From NCBI GenBank assembly GCA_016869555.1, contig VGDY01000010.1, positions 1 to 48,658 on the forward strand: a stretch of DNA of 48,658 nt, read 5' to 3'. Shown one piece after another: positions 8,687 through 16,509 of this stretch. Source of the DNA: Alphaproteobacteria bacterium. Its GTDB lineage: Bacteria > Pseudomonadota > Alphaproteobacteria > Rhizobiales > Beijerinckiaceae. The first letter of the stretch is position 1. The number at the start of each line of letters is the position of its first letter. The notes under the pieces were generated by a model. The model made no database searches. It was not told where the DNA came from and saw only the letters and a program-made list of their open reading frames with translations. The position numbers and the translations under genes were made by a program.

Positions 8687-10187
8687 ACCAAGCCTTAACG
8701 TCGGCCAGCGCCGGATGGCGAAGGCTTTTTCGAAGATAGGATTCAACGCGCGGAAGATGCGCGAGATATTGCGGCTTGCCGTCGCGCTGATCAAGCCTAG
8801 CGAAAATTCCCAGTATTTTCGTTGCGCGCTGCGCCGCCAGGATCGCGTAAGCCTTGGCGAAAGCGGCCATATCGAACCCGGAATCGGTTTCGCGCCGCAG
8901 TTTGGCGTAATGGGCGAGGAGCTTCAACTCCAAATCGTCGGGCGCGTCGACGCGTGCGTCCTGCCCCAGCGACGCCATGTCATAGGCGGGATGGCCGAGC
9001 ACGCAGTCCTGGAAATCAAGGATGCCAATTCGCGCCAAACCGGTGCGCTGCGCAAGCCATAAAAGATTGGGAGAGTGATAGTCCCTAAGAGTCCAGGTCG
9101 GCGGATCGCTCGCCGCCTCGACGAGCGCCTGGCGCCAGAGATTGATAAAGGTGGCGCGCGCGCCCGACGAGATCGGCGCCTTGACGCGCGGCAAATACCA
9201 GTCGACCAGCAACTCCGCCTCGATCAGCAGCGCGTCGAGATCATAGGGCGGGATACGATAATCGCCGTAGCCTTCGATCGCGATCGTGTCCGGCAAATGC
9301 TGCGCGTGGAGATGGGCGAGAGCGGCCGTCGCTTCGAGATAGCGCTCGGCGATGGGTCCGTTCGCGTCGACGACGCCCTCGCCGCCAAGATCTTCGATGA
9401 TCAACAGGCCGGCGTCGAGGTCCCCGGCGTAGACTTCCGGCGCGGAAAGGCCCATTTCACACAGCGCTTGCGACAAGGCGACGAAAGGAACGACATTTTC
9501 AGCCAGACGCGCGATGGCGCTGTAGGACTTGCCGTAGCGAATCGGCGGTCCGTCGGGACGCGCCGGCGATATCATCAGAATTGCGCGTCGCCCGTCCGGC
9601 TGTTCGAGCCGCTCATAGGCGCGCGTCGAGGCGTCGCCTTGCAAGAAGCTGCGCGCGGCGCCCGCCCAGCCAAATTCGCGCAGCAGCTCGCGAATCGCCT
9701 TAAAGGACGCAAGACGCGAGACAAAGCGGCCATAGCCGGAAATGGTCAGACGCCGCGCTTCGCGATTGTCGCCGTCGACGAAACTCAAGCGCACTTCGAG
9801 GCGATCGGGCGAGAGCGCTTCACGCGCGCGCTCGGCCCATTCGACAAGCACGATCGCATCATCGGTCGCCTCTTCCCAGCCGATATCCGCAAGTTCAGCG
9901 GCGTTTTCCAGCCGATAGAAGTCGGCGTGGACGACGCGCTTTCCGGCGCGCTCGTAAATTTGCATCAGCGTGAATGTCGGGCTTGGCGCCTCGAGAATCG
10001 GGTCCTCGACCAAGGCGCGGATCATCGCCCGCGCGAAAGTCGTCTTGCCGGCTCCGAGATCGCCGGAGAGCATGACGGCGTCGCCGCCGCGAACGAGAGT
10101 CGATAATTCCTGCGCGAGTTCGATCGTTTCGGCTTCGCTGCCGACATCGAGACGCCAGACCGCTTTTGGCGCCGACTCCTCGCTCAT
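8649..10187 (-). CDS. tsaE: TsaE ATPase fused to AmgK-like sugar kinase
   Basis: This is a two-domain protein of 512 residues. Residues 1-150 are TsaE, the ATPase of the tRNA t6A37 threonylcarbamoyl complex, with P-loop SGDLGAGKTTFARAM, SPTFTLMQIYE and HADFYRLENAAEL. Residues 170-512 form an aminoglycoside-phosphotransferase-type kinase with FLQGDASTRAYERL, catalytic LRDYHSPNLLWL and Mg-binding GILDFQDCVLGHPAYD. AmgK kinases phosphorylate MurNAc/GlcNAc at the anomeric position, and MurU follows. Such TsaE-phosphotransferase fusions are known in alphaproteobacteria. The ATG overlaps the stop of the upstream DivL-like gene (ATGA, 10184-10187), indicating coupled translation. Both domains look intact. 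The exact kinase substrate is inferred from context. Confidence 0.9.
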   Translation of the reverse strand: MSEESAPKAVWRLDVGSEAETIELAQELSTLVRGGDAVMLSGDLGAGKTTFARAMIRALVEDPILEAPSPTFTLMQIYERAGKRVVHADFYRLENAAELADIGWEEATDDAIVLVEWAERAREALSPDRLEVRLSFVDGDNREARRLTISGYGRFVSRLASFKAIRELLREFGWAGAARSFLQGDASTRAYERLEQPDGRRAILMISPARPDGPPIRYGKSYSAIARLAENVVPFVALSQALCEMGLSAPEVYAGDLDAGLLIIEDLGGEGVVDANGPIAERYLEATAALAHLHAQHLPDTIAIEGYGDYRIPPYDLDALLIEAELLVDWYLPRVKAPISSGARATFINLWRQALVEAASDPPTWTLRDYHSPNLLWLAQRTGLARIGILDFQDCVLGHPAYDMASLGQDARVDAPDDLELKLLAHYAKLRRETDSGFDMAAFAKAYAILAAQRATKILGIFARLDQRDGKPQYLAHLPRVESYLRKSLRHPALADVKAWYEANIPGLFRDS

Positions 10188-12688
10188 TCGGCGCCTCCGG
10201 CGCGCGCCGCCGCGAGATGCGCGTCTTCATGCGCCGCATGCGCAGGAAAAATGCAGGTCACGGTGGTGCCTTCGCCCGGCGCGGAATCGATCAAGACCCT
10301 GCCGCCGTGGAGCTCCATGAAGGCGCGCACGATGGAAAGACCGAGTCCCACCCCGCGGTGGCGCGAGCCGGCGGTGTGCGACTCAAACCGATCGAACACG
10401 CGTTCGAGAATTTCCGGCGACATGCCTCGCCCGCGATCGGTGACCTTGAAGACGACCTCGTTCTCGCGCCGCATGACGGCGAGGGTCACTGTCTGGCCCG
10501 GACGCGAGAAGCCGATGGCGTTGGACAGAAGATTGAACAGAATCTGGCGCACGCGCTTGGCGTCGCCACGGAACGCGCCAACATCGTCCATCGGAACGAT
10601 CTGCACATCGATCGAATTTTCGACGAGACGGTCCTGCACGCCTTCGATCGCGGCGCGCATCGTCGCCTCGACGTCGACATTGGAAAACTCAAGCTCCATC
10701 GCGTCTTCGTCAATGGTCGCGAGATCGAGAATGTCGTCGACGATGGCGAGCAGCGCCGCCGAGGATTTGCTCACATAGCCGAGATATTCGCGCTGGCGCG
10801 GATTGAGCGGCCCTGTCGAGGCCTCTCCGAGAAGATGGACGAAGCCATTGATGTTGTTGAGCGGCGAGCGCAATTCATAGCTGACGTGATGAATGAAGTC
10901 GTTGCGCAGCTTTTCGGCGGCGAGCAGCGCCTTGTTGCGATCCGTCAATGCGCGTTCGACGTTCACGTCCGCCGAAACATCGACGAAAGTGAGCAGCGCG
11001 GCGCCGTCGAGCAGAGGCTGCGCCGCGCAGTCCAGCACGACGCCGTCGTTGCGCTTGATGCGCCGGGTGAAGCCTTCGCGCATTTCATTAAGGCCGGTGA
11101 CAAAGCCTTGCAGCGCCGCCCATGTCTCCTCTTCCGGGTGAAGCGCGCAACATTTGACGGCGAGCGCGTCGAAGCGCGGCCGCTTCGACAGATCCTCGGG
11201 ATCGAGCCGCCACAGGCTGGCGAAGGCGGGATTGCTGAATTTTAAGCGCCCGTCGGAGCCAAAGACCACGACGCCCTCCTGGAGCGTATCCAGCGTTTCG
11301 CTCTGCATGCGGGCGAGCGCGTTGAAGCGCGTTTCGAGATCATAGGCCTTGGTGGCGTCGTCATAGAGATAGGTGACGCCGCCCTTCGGATTTGGATGCG
11401 CGACGACATCGACGATCCTGCCGTTGGGCAGATGCCAGGTGTGACGTATCGGCTCCGGCGACTGATAGGCTTCGAACAGCCGTTCCTTCCAGGCCCGGTA
11501 ATCGGACTCGACGGGGACGCGCTGCTCGGCGCGCAGCCGGTCGAGAATCTGCCCGTCGGTCGGCTGTTGTTCGAGGAAGGCCGGGTCGAGCTGCCATAGC
11601 TTGGCGTAGGCGTCATTGCTGTAAATCAGCCGGCGCGCGCGATCGAAGCTCGCCACCGCCGTCGGCAGCTGATCGAGCGTTCGCACATGCGATTGCATCT
11701 GCCGCTCGAGGTCGGCGCGCACTGTCTCGACCTCGCGGCGGTCGATGGCGATGGCGGCGGCGGCGCCCGAGGCGGCCGCCTGCGTCACGTCGAGCAGATG
11801 GCGTTCGCCGGCGACCACGGCGTTGACGCGCTCGCGCCAGACGCTGTTCGTCAAGCGCGCCTGCTCCGCCGCGCCGCGCGCCGACTGGTCGAGCAGCTCC
11901 AGTTTGCGGGAGACAGCGTCTTCAGGGCTCCTGGCTTCGACCGCCTGCGCATAGGCGTCATTGACGAAGACGAGTTCGCCCGCCTCGTCGCGAATCCAGA
12001 ATGGCGCGGGCAGCGCTTTCAGCATCGCGCGCAGACCGTTGAGTTCGGATTGCGCCGCGGCATGGCGCTCGCGCAGGCCGATCAGCTCCAGCCGGTCGCC
12101 GGAGACTTCGCGAATGCGCAGCACCACGCCGCCGCCGACCGCGCGCCCATCGGCGTCAAAGTGGCGCCCGGCGACGCCCATGAGCGCCAAGCGGAAGCTT
12201 TCGCCGCTGCGCCGCAGGCGCTCGACGGCGCTCTCCAGCTCCAGAGCGTCCTTTGGCGCAAGCCAGGCGTCGAAGTTCAAAATGCGGCGCGGCGCGGCGG
12301 CGGCTCCGGTCATGACCAGCGACGACGAATGAATGTCCGGCTCGGCGTCGGGCGCCTTCCAGGCGATGAAAATCTGCGGCTCGGAGGCAAGGAAGTTTTT
12401 CGCCCGATCGAGCTGGGCGCGGGAGTCGTCGAGTTCGACGCCCAACGCGGCGTCGCGCCGGCGCCAAAAGGCGCGTTCGCGCAGATAGCTGATGACGATG
12501 GCGGCGGCGAAGATCGCCAGGCCGCCGCTCAGGGCGAATCCGACGATGTGCGGATCGATCGCCAGATCGTCGAGGACCCCCGCCGCGCGCGCCGGCGCCG
12601 CGTCGAGCCATGGAAGCAAAGACCCGAGGGTAACGCCGGCATAACGAGGAGCGCCGGAGTGGCTGGTCAGATGCCGCCATTCCGTCAT
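10184..12688 (-). CDS. divL: DivL-like PAS sensor kinase with Tyr in place of the phospho-His
   Basis: The 834-residue protein has one membrane segment (about residues 47-68), several PAS-like domains (AMLKALPAPFWIRDEAGELV, TAVASFDRARRLIYSNDAYA, EGVVVFGSDGRLKFSNPAF), a DHp helix pair and a HATPase domain. In the H-box the sequence is HHVSYELRSPLNN: Tyr (codon at 10877-10879, residue 604) stands where histidine kinases have His. The ATP-binding boxes are present: RQILFNLLSNAIGFS, VTDRGRGMS and GVGLGLSIV. This is the hallmark of DivL, which in Caulobacter controls CckA and CtrA at the cell pole. Close position to ahcY and tsaE is also typical of these orders, as I recall. The frame is open upstream to 12823, but that part lies in repeat-like DNA; ATG 12688 (MTEWRHL) is preferred. 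Confidence 0.85.
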   Translation of the reverse strand: MTEWRHLTSHSGAPRYAGVTLGSLLPWLDAAPARAAGVLDDLAIDPHIVGFALSGGLAIFAAAIVISYLRERAFWRRRDAALGVELDDSRAQLDRAKNFLASEPQIFIAWKAPDAEPDIHSSSLVMTGAAAAPRRILNFDAWLAPKDALELESAVERLRRSGESFRLALMGVAGRHFDADGRAVGGGVVLRIREVSGDRLELIGLRERHAAAQSELNGLRAMLKALPAPFWIRDEAGELVFVNDAYAQAVEARSPEDAVSRKLELLDQSARGAAEQARLTNSVWRERVNAVVAGERHLLDVTQAAASGAAAAIAIDRREVETVRADLERQMQSHVRTLDQLPTAVASFDRARRLIYSNDAYAKLWQLDPAFLEQQPTDGQILDRLRAEQRVPVESDYRAWKERLFEAYQSPEPIRHTWHLPNGRIVDVVAHPNPKGGVTYLYDDATKAYDLETRFNALARMQSETLDTLQEGVVVFGSDGRLKFSNPAFASLWRLDPEDLSKRPRFDALAVKCCALHPEEETWAALQGFVTGLNEMREGFTRRIKRNDGVVLDCAAQPLLDGAALLTFVDVSADVNVERALTDRNKALLAAEKLRNDFIHHVSYELRSPLNNINGFVHLLGEASTGPLNPRQREYLGYVSKSSAALLAIVDDILDLATIDEDAMELEFSNVDVEATMRAAIEGVQDRLVENSIDVQIVPMDDVGAFRGDAKRVRQILFNLLSNAIGFSRPGQTVTLAVMRRENEVVFKVTDRGRGMSPEILERVFDRFESHTAGSRHRGVGLGLSIVRAFMELHGGRVLIDSAPGEGTTVTCIFPAHAAHEDAHLAAARAGGAE

Positions 12689-13033
12689 TGCGAGGACGAC
12701 CCTGCTTGCAGGCGATTGGCTTGGTTGCGATCGGCGTGCTGGCGATCGGCTTGGCGCGTCACGAGAACCGGTCTCCACGATCAGTTGCGGGTGCTCATCA
12801 CGACACCGCCGTAAGCGGCTCACGCAGGACTCGGACGAAGGCCCGCGGCGCGCAGGACCATGCCGATAGTTTCGGACAGGGAGAAGAATGCTCCCTTACG
12901 CCCCGTCACGCCGGATGCGAATCAGCTTCAATCTAAAGCGCAAAGAGACAAAACGGAATCTTTTGGCGCCAAAAAGAACGGCCTCGCTCCAGCCGAGGAG
13001 CGAGGCCGCGCATCAGTCAACCGCCGAGCTGGT
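12689..13033. other. Intergenic region between ahcY and the divL-like gene
   Basis: This stretch of about 345 bases has no convincing gene. On the side next to ahcY it holds the ahcY terminator (see separate entry). Next to the divL-like gene, 12682-12722 resembles a degenerate dispersed repeat beginning CCGTCATTGCGAGGA, a type common in alphaproteobacterial genomes. The rest presumably contains the divL promoter, though I cannot point to clear -35 and -10 boxes. Confidence 0.5.
12971..13008 (-). terminator. Rho-independent terminator of ahcY
   Basis: Read on the minus strand, the arms CGGCCTCGCTCC (13008-12997) and GGAGCGAGGCCG (12990-12979) pair perfectly over 12 bp around a six-base loop. 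They are followed by TTCTTTTT. It lies 26 bases past the ahcY stop and should separate ahcY transcription from the divL-like operon. Confidence 0.9.
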
Positions 13034-14443
13034 TCAATACCGGTAATGTTCCGGCTTGAACGGGCCGTTTTTCGGCAGGTTCAGATAATTCGCCTGCTCA
13101 TCGGTCATCTGCGTCAGCTTGACGCCGATCTTTTCGAGATGGAGCGAGGCGACCTTCTCGTCGAGATGCTTGGGCAGCGTATAGACGCCGACCGGATACT
13201 GGCCCTGCTTGGTCCAAAGCTCGATCTGCGCCAGCGTCTGATTGGTAAAGGAAGCCGACATCACGAAGGAGGGATGGCCTGTCGCGCAGCCCAGATTCAC
13301 CAGGCGGCCTTCCGCCAGCAGCAGGATGCGCTTGCCGTCCGCGAACTCGATCTCGTCGACCTGCGGCTTCACATTGTGCCACTTCAGGTTCTTCAGGCCG
13401 GCGACCTGAATCTCGGAGTCGAAATGGCCGATGTTGCACACGATGGCGCGGTCCTTCATGGCCCGCATATGTTCGATGGTGATGACGTCGACATTGCCGG
13501 TCGCCGTGCAGAAGATATCGGCGCGCGGCGCCGCCTCCTCCATCGTCGTGACTTCATAGCCTTCCATCGCCGCCTGCAGCGCGCAGATCGGATCGATTTC
13601 GGTGACGATCACCCGGCAGCCGGCATTGCGCAGCGACGCCGCCGAGCCCTTGCCCACGTCGCCATAGCCGGCGATGCAGGCGACCTTGCCGGCCATCATC
13701 ACGTCGGTGGCGCGGCGGACGCCGTCGACCAGCGACTCGCGGCAGCCGTAGAGATTGTCGAATTTCGACTTCGTGACCGAGTCGTTGACGTTGATCGCCG
13801 GCCAGAGCAGCTTGCCCTCCTTGTGCATCGTATAGAGGCGGTGCACGCCGGTCGTGGTCTCTTCGGTGACGCCTTTGATCGCCTCGGCGTTGCGCTTGTA
13901 GAAGCCTGGATTGGATTTGAGGCGCTTCTTGATCGCGGCGTAGAGAACTTCTTCTTCTTCATTCGAGGCGGTCTCAAGAAAGGCGACGTCGCCCTGCTCG
14001 GCGCGCAGGCCGAGATGGATGAGCAGCGTCGCGTCGCCGCCGTCGTCGAGAATCATGTTCGGGCAGCCGCCGTCGCTCCACTCGAAAATCTTGTGGGTAT
14101 AGTCCCAATAATCCTCGAGGCTCTCGCCCTTCTTGGCGAAGACCGGCGTGCCGGTCGCGGCGATGGCGGCGGCGGCGTGGTCCTGCGTCGAATAAATATT
14201 GCAGGAGGCCCAGCGCACATCGGCGCCGAGCGCCTTCAGGGTCTCGATCAGCACCGCGGTCTGAATGGTCATATGCAGCGAGCCGGCGACGCGCGCGCCT
14301 TTGAGCGGCTGCGACGAGCCATATTCGCTGCGGGTCGCCATCAGGCCCGGCATCTCCGTCTCGGCGATGGCGATTTCCTTGCGGCCCCAGTCGGCCAGCG
14401 CAAGGTCGGCGACGGCGAAATCGTTAAAGTGATGTGCGGTCAT
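13034..14443 (-). CDS. ahcY: Adenosylhomocysteinase (SAH hydrolase)
   Basis: It hydrolyses S-adenosylhomocysteine to homocysteine and adenosine in the methionine cycle, using tightly bound NAD. The 469-residue protein shows [20 protein letters not shown], the catalytic-region stretch [14 protein letters not shown] followed by [16 protein letters not shown], the NAD-binding [13 protein letters not shown] and [11 protein letters not shown], and the C-terminal PKHLDEKVA and KPEHYRY. I choose ATG 14443 ([20 protein letters not shown]); a start 15 codons upstream would add a sequence unlike the family and overlap repeat DNA. A palindromic operator/promoter lies about 225 bases upstream and a strong terminator downstream, so it is probably a single-gene transcript. 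Confidence 0.97.
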   Translation of the reverse strand: MTAHHFNDFAVADLALADWGRKEIAIAETEMPGLMATRSEYGSSQPLKGARVAGSLHMTIQTAVLIETLKALGADVRWASCNIYSTQDHAAAAIAATGTPVFAKKGESLEDYWDYTHKIFEWSDGGCPNMILDDGGDATLLIHLGLRAEQGDVAFLETASNEEEEVLYAAIKKRLKSNPGFYKRNAEAIKGVTEETTTGVHRLYTMHKEGKLLWPAINVNDSVTKSKFDNLYGCRESLVDGVRRATDVMMAGKVACIAGYGDVGKGSAASLRNAGCRVIVTEIDPICALQAAMEGYEVTTMEEAAPRADIFCTATGNVDVITIEHMRAMKDRAIVCNIGHFDSEIQVAGLKNLKWHNVKPQVDEIEFADGKRILLLAEGRLVNLGCATGHPSFVMSASFTNQTLAQIELWTKQGQYPVGVYTLPKHLDEKVASLHLEKIGVKLTQMTDEQANYLNLPKNGPFKPEHYRY

Positions 14444-14479
14444 GCGAAATCCTTCTGTTTTCGTCCGCGGCCCAGTTGG

Positions 14480-14613
14480 GGCTGTCATTCCCGACGCTCT
14501 GCGTGAGCAAAAACGATCGGGAATCCAGGGCTGGCCTCGTCTGGCGACGCCCCGGATACCGGTCGGACGCCCCGGCTGTCATTCCCGACGCATCGCGCTG
14601 GCGAAGCGATCGG
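14480..14613. repeat. Two copies of a palindromic dispersed repeat in the ahcY leader
   Basis: GGCTGTCATTCCCGACGC occurs at 14480-14497 and again at 14574-14591, 94 bases apart. Each copy is followed after 14-16 bases by CGATCGGG, giving imperfect palindromes with CCCGA/TCGGG arms. The first copy runs on to CGATCGGGAATCCAGG. Together they form REP-like inverted repeats between the ahcY promoter and its start codon, and would be transcribed as part of the leader. Confidence 0.75.
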
Positions 14614-14690
14614 GCCGGCGGCTCGGCGAGCCTATAGCAGGGGCGGCCGAGAAAGGCAATAAAGATATAAAGATTTCTTTATGTCAAATC
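14614..14690 (-). promoter_or_regulatory. ahcY promoter with palindromic operator (copy 1)
   Basis: The segment contains a perfect inverted repeat, ATAAAGA-TT-TCTTTAT, at 14667-14682, plus a further ATAAAGAT half-site at 14659-14666. Read toward ahcY, TTGACA (14687-14682) forms a good -35 box that abuts the palindrome, so a bound repressor would block RNA polymerase. A SAH-responsive ArsR-type regulator such as SahR is the natural candidate; that is inference. An 83% identical copy lies at 16372-16448. Confidence 0.7.
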
Positions 14691-14717
14691 TTGCTGCTCG
14701 GCGGCGCGCCATATGTG

Positions 14718-16322
14718 TCATGCGCCTCCTTCGGGCTGCGGCGTCGCTTGGGTCGCCAGAAGCGCCTCCTTGTCCCGCGCCGTCGCCGCACGTTCAGCCG
14801 CGAGAGTCGCCTGAGCTTGAGCCAATTGTTGCGCCGTCGCCTCTTGGACGCTGCGCAGTTGATCTCGCTCGCCCGCGACCGCCGTCAGCGCGGCCGTCAA
14901 TTCGCCAACGCGTTTGACATTCTCGCCCAATGCAATCTCTGCTTGCTGCCCCTTCGTTTGCGCAGCCAGCAACGCTTCCTGGATTCCCGCCGCCGCCGCG
15001 CGCTCCGCGGCGAGCGCCGCTTGAACTTCGTTTAACTGCTGGCACGCAGTGGTTCGTTCCGCCTCGATGCCGGCTTGCTCATTTGCGACTTTTTTGAACT
15101 GAGCTTCAAAAGGTCCGAGCAATTGACGAAATGCGATATAGCTATGAATGAAAGATTCGATTTTTGAATCGACAGACTGATCTGCGCCGTCGCTTTCGAC
15201 AAAGCGATCGACCAGATCGTAGAAATTGCGGATCAAGGGCTGTCGAGCCTGCGTTTCCGTCCGACCGGAGCGATTTGCTTCAGGCCGAACAACAGTCTGA
15301 ATCGCCACTTCCAGCTCTCTGCGTTCCACCGTAGAGTAATTCACAAAATTCAATAATTTGGAGCCATTCACCATCGGCTCCTTCAGCCAGTCGTCATATC
15401 TGATGAAGCATCGACTTCGTCCCCGTGTGTGACGAAGCGCATCGACCATATAGTCAAGCGCGCGCAACTCGCCTGCTTCAACTTCAAGATTTTCGCGCGC
15501 GAACAGGGAAGCCGCTACATGGGCCGGATTCCTAAGACATACGATAAACTTCGGCATGAGTCGAAGCTCAGTAAAAATCTGATTCCACATTGGCATCAGG
15601 CGCGTTGTGCGCGGGTCCTTGAAGCCGAACAAATAAGACCTGCACATTATTTGTTGCAGACGCTCTTTCAATCGCTCCCTGATCGGCCGAAGACGAAAAT
15701 CCGCCCACCATGCCGGCGGCAACGGATAGTCATGAGTGGGAGAAAAATAGCTGCGATCGAACAAACTCAATATTTCGTCCTGAAGCTCCATGAATTCCCA
15801 GCGTTCAAAATGTCCGAGAGGATTGCTGCGATTGTCTCCAATCTCGTCCGCCATGTCGACGCCCAGCAGGCCAAGTGCATTGGCGCAAAGCGAAGTGCCG
15901 CTGCGATGCATCCCGACAACTACAAAAATCGAGCGTTCGCCCTCCGCTAGTGGGCTTAGGTCGTTAGAGGCGAATTCTGACTGCACCAGAAGGTCCTGTC
16001 GCATTATCCAACTGCCTATATCCACGTTTCGAACCCTATAATCCGGTGGTCCTTCGAACTCAACCCGCATGTCGCAGCAGACCGGCGAAGCGAAGCGCCG
16101 TTTCCTGTCGTCCAAACGTCCTGAGACGATCCGATCTAGGGATGTCGAACGACGCTGCTCGATACGGTCGTCGAGGCTGAAACCGAGATCCGGCCCAAGT
16201 CGCGCCTTGATGACATGGTCGCCGTCAGTACGTCGGCTTGCTCTCGAAACCGGCCCATCAACAAACCAAATATCGAGGCCGGGCGAAATCCCCCTCCCGG
16301 ACGAGCCCGCAATTAAACTCAA
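14718..16322 (-). CDS. Sulfotransferase-family protein with C-terminal coiled coil
   Basis: The core resembles PAPS-dependent sulfotransferases. VVVGMHRSGTSLCANALG (about residues 134-151) fits the 5'-phosphosulfate loop and CLRNPAHVAASLFARE (262-277) the 3'-phosphate site; FGFKDPRTTRL lies between. From about residue 405 to the end the protein is an Ala/Glu/Gln-rich coiled coil. Within it AALAAERAAAAGIQEALLAA recurs almost unchanged 70 residues later. The start is uncertain: TTG 16322 gives 534 residues, ATG 16070 gives 450 and ATG 16004 gives 443. The first 84 residues are not recognised. The gene is divergent from a two-component pair, near two glycosyltransferases, so a sulfated surface glycan is a reasonable guess. 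Substrate unknown. Confidence 0.75.
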   Translation of the reverse strand: MSLIAGSSGRGISPGLDIWFVDGPVSRASRRTDGDHVIKARLGPDLGFSLDDRIEQRRSTSLDRIVSGRLDDRKRRFASPVCCDMRVEFEGPPDYRVRNVDIGSWIMRQDLLVQSEFASNDLSPLAEGERSIFVVVGMHRSGTSLCANALGLLGVDMADEIGDNRSNPLGHFERWEFMELQDEILSLFDRSYFSPTHDYPLPPAWWADFRLRPIRERLKERLQQIMCRSYLFGFKDPRTTRLMPMWNQIFTELRLMPKFIVCLRNPAHVAASLFARENLEVEAGELRALDYMVDALRHTRGRSRCFIRYDDWLKEPMVNGSKLLNFVNYSTVERRELEVAIQTVVRPEANRSGRTETQARQPLIRNFYDLVDRFVESDGADQSVDSKIESFIHSYIAFRQLLGPFEAQFKKVANEQAGIEAERTTACQQLNEVQAALAAERAAAAGIQEALLAAQTKGQQAEIALGENVKRVGELTAALTAVAGERDQLRSVQEATAQQLAQAQATLAAERAATARDKEALLATQATPQPEGGA

Positions 16323-16371
16323 TATGCTTCTCGCCGGGAACGGCTCAACCGATTTCGCACCGCCGGTTCAG

Positions 16372-16448
16372 GCCTGCGGCTCGACGAGCCTGAATCAGGA
16401 GCGGCCCGGAAAGGCGATAACTATATAAAGATTTCTTTACGTCAAACC
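16372..16448 (-). promoter_or_regulatory. Second copy of the ahcY operator/promoter segment
   Basis: This matches 14614-14690 at 64 of 77 positions without gaps, in the same orientation. The palindrome is kept with one change (ATAAAGATTTCTTTAC, 16425-16440), and a TTGACG -35-like box is at 16445-16440. It points to the sulfotransferase gene beginning near 16322. It may therefore drive that gene, or be the remnant of a duplication that accompanied insertion of the intervening DNA. Confidence 0.7.
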
Positions 16449-16468
16449 GCCGCAGAGGCGGAGTCGAC

Positions 16469-16488
16469 GAAACAAACCGAAACAAACG
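16469..16488. promoter_or_regulatory. Tandem 10-bp direct repeat, candidate response-regulator site
   Basis: GAAACAAACC is followed immediately by GAAACAAACG. Tandem repeats spaced by one helical turn are the usual binding pattern of OmpR/PhoB-family regulators. This one lies 21 bases before the OmpR-type regulator gene and between it and the divergent sulfotransferase gene. Confidence 0.5.
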
Positions 16489-16509
16489 CGCCAGAATCTC
16501 GACACAGCG

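Noticed and set aside
12860-14506. Plus-strand open frame of 548 codons
   Set aside because: It is antisense to ahcY, which has every expected motif; the plus-strand protein is His/Arg/Asp-rich without any fold signature.
14480-14613. CRISPR-like array
   Set aside because: There are only two repeat copies, they are internally palindromic with variable loops, and no cas gene is present.
14444-14717. SAH riboswitch upstream of ahcY
   Set aside because: The leader is filled with REP-like palindromes and I could not fit the conserved SAH-riboswitch core; the protein-operator explanation is stronger.
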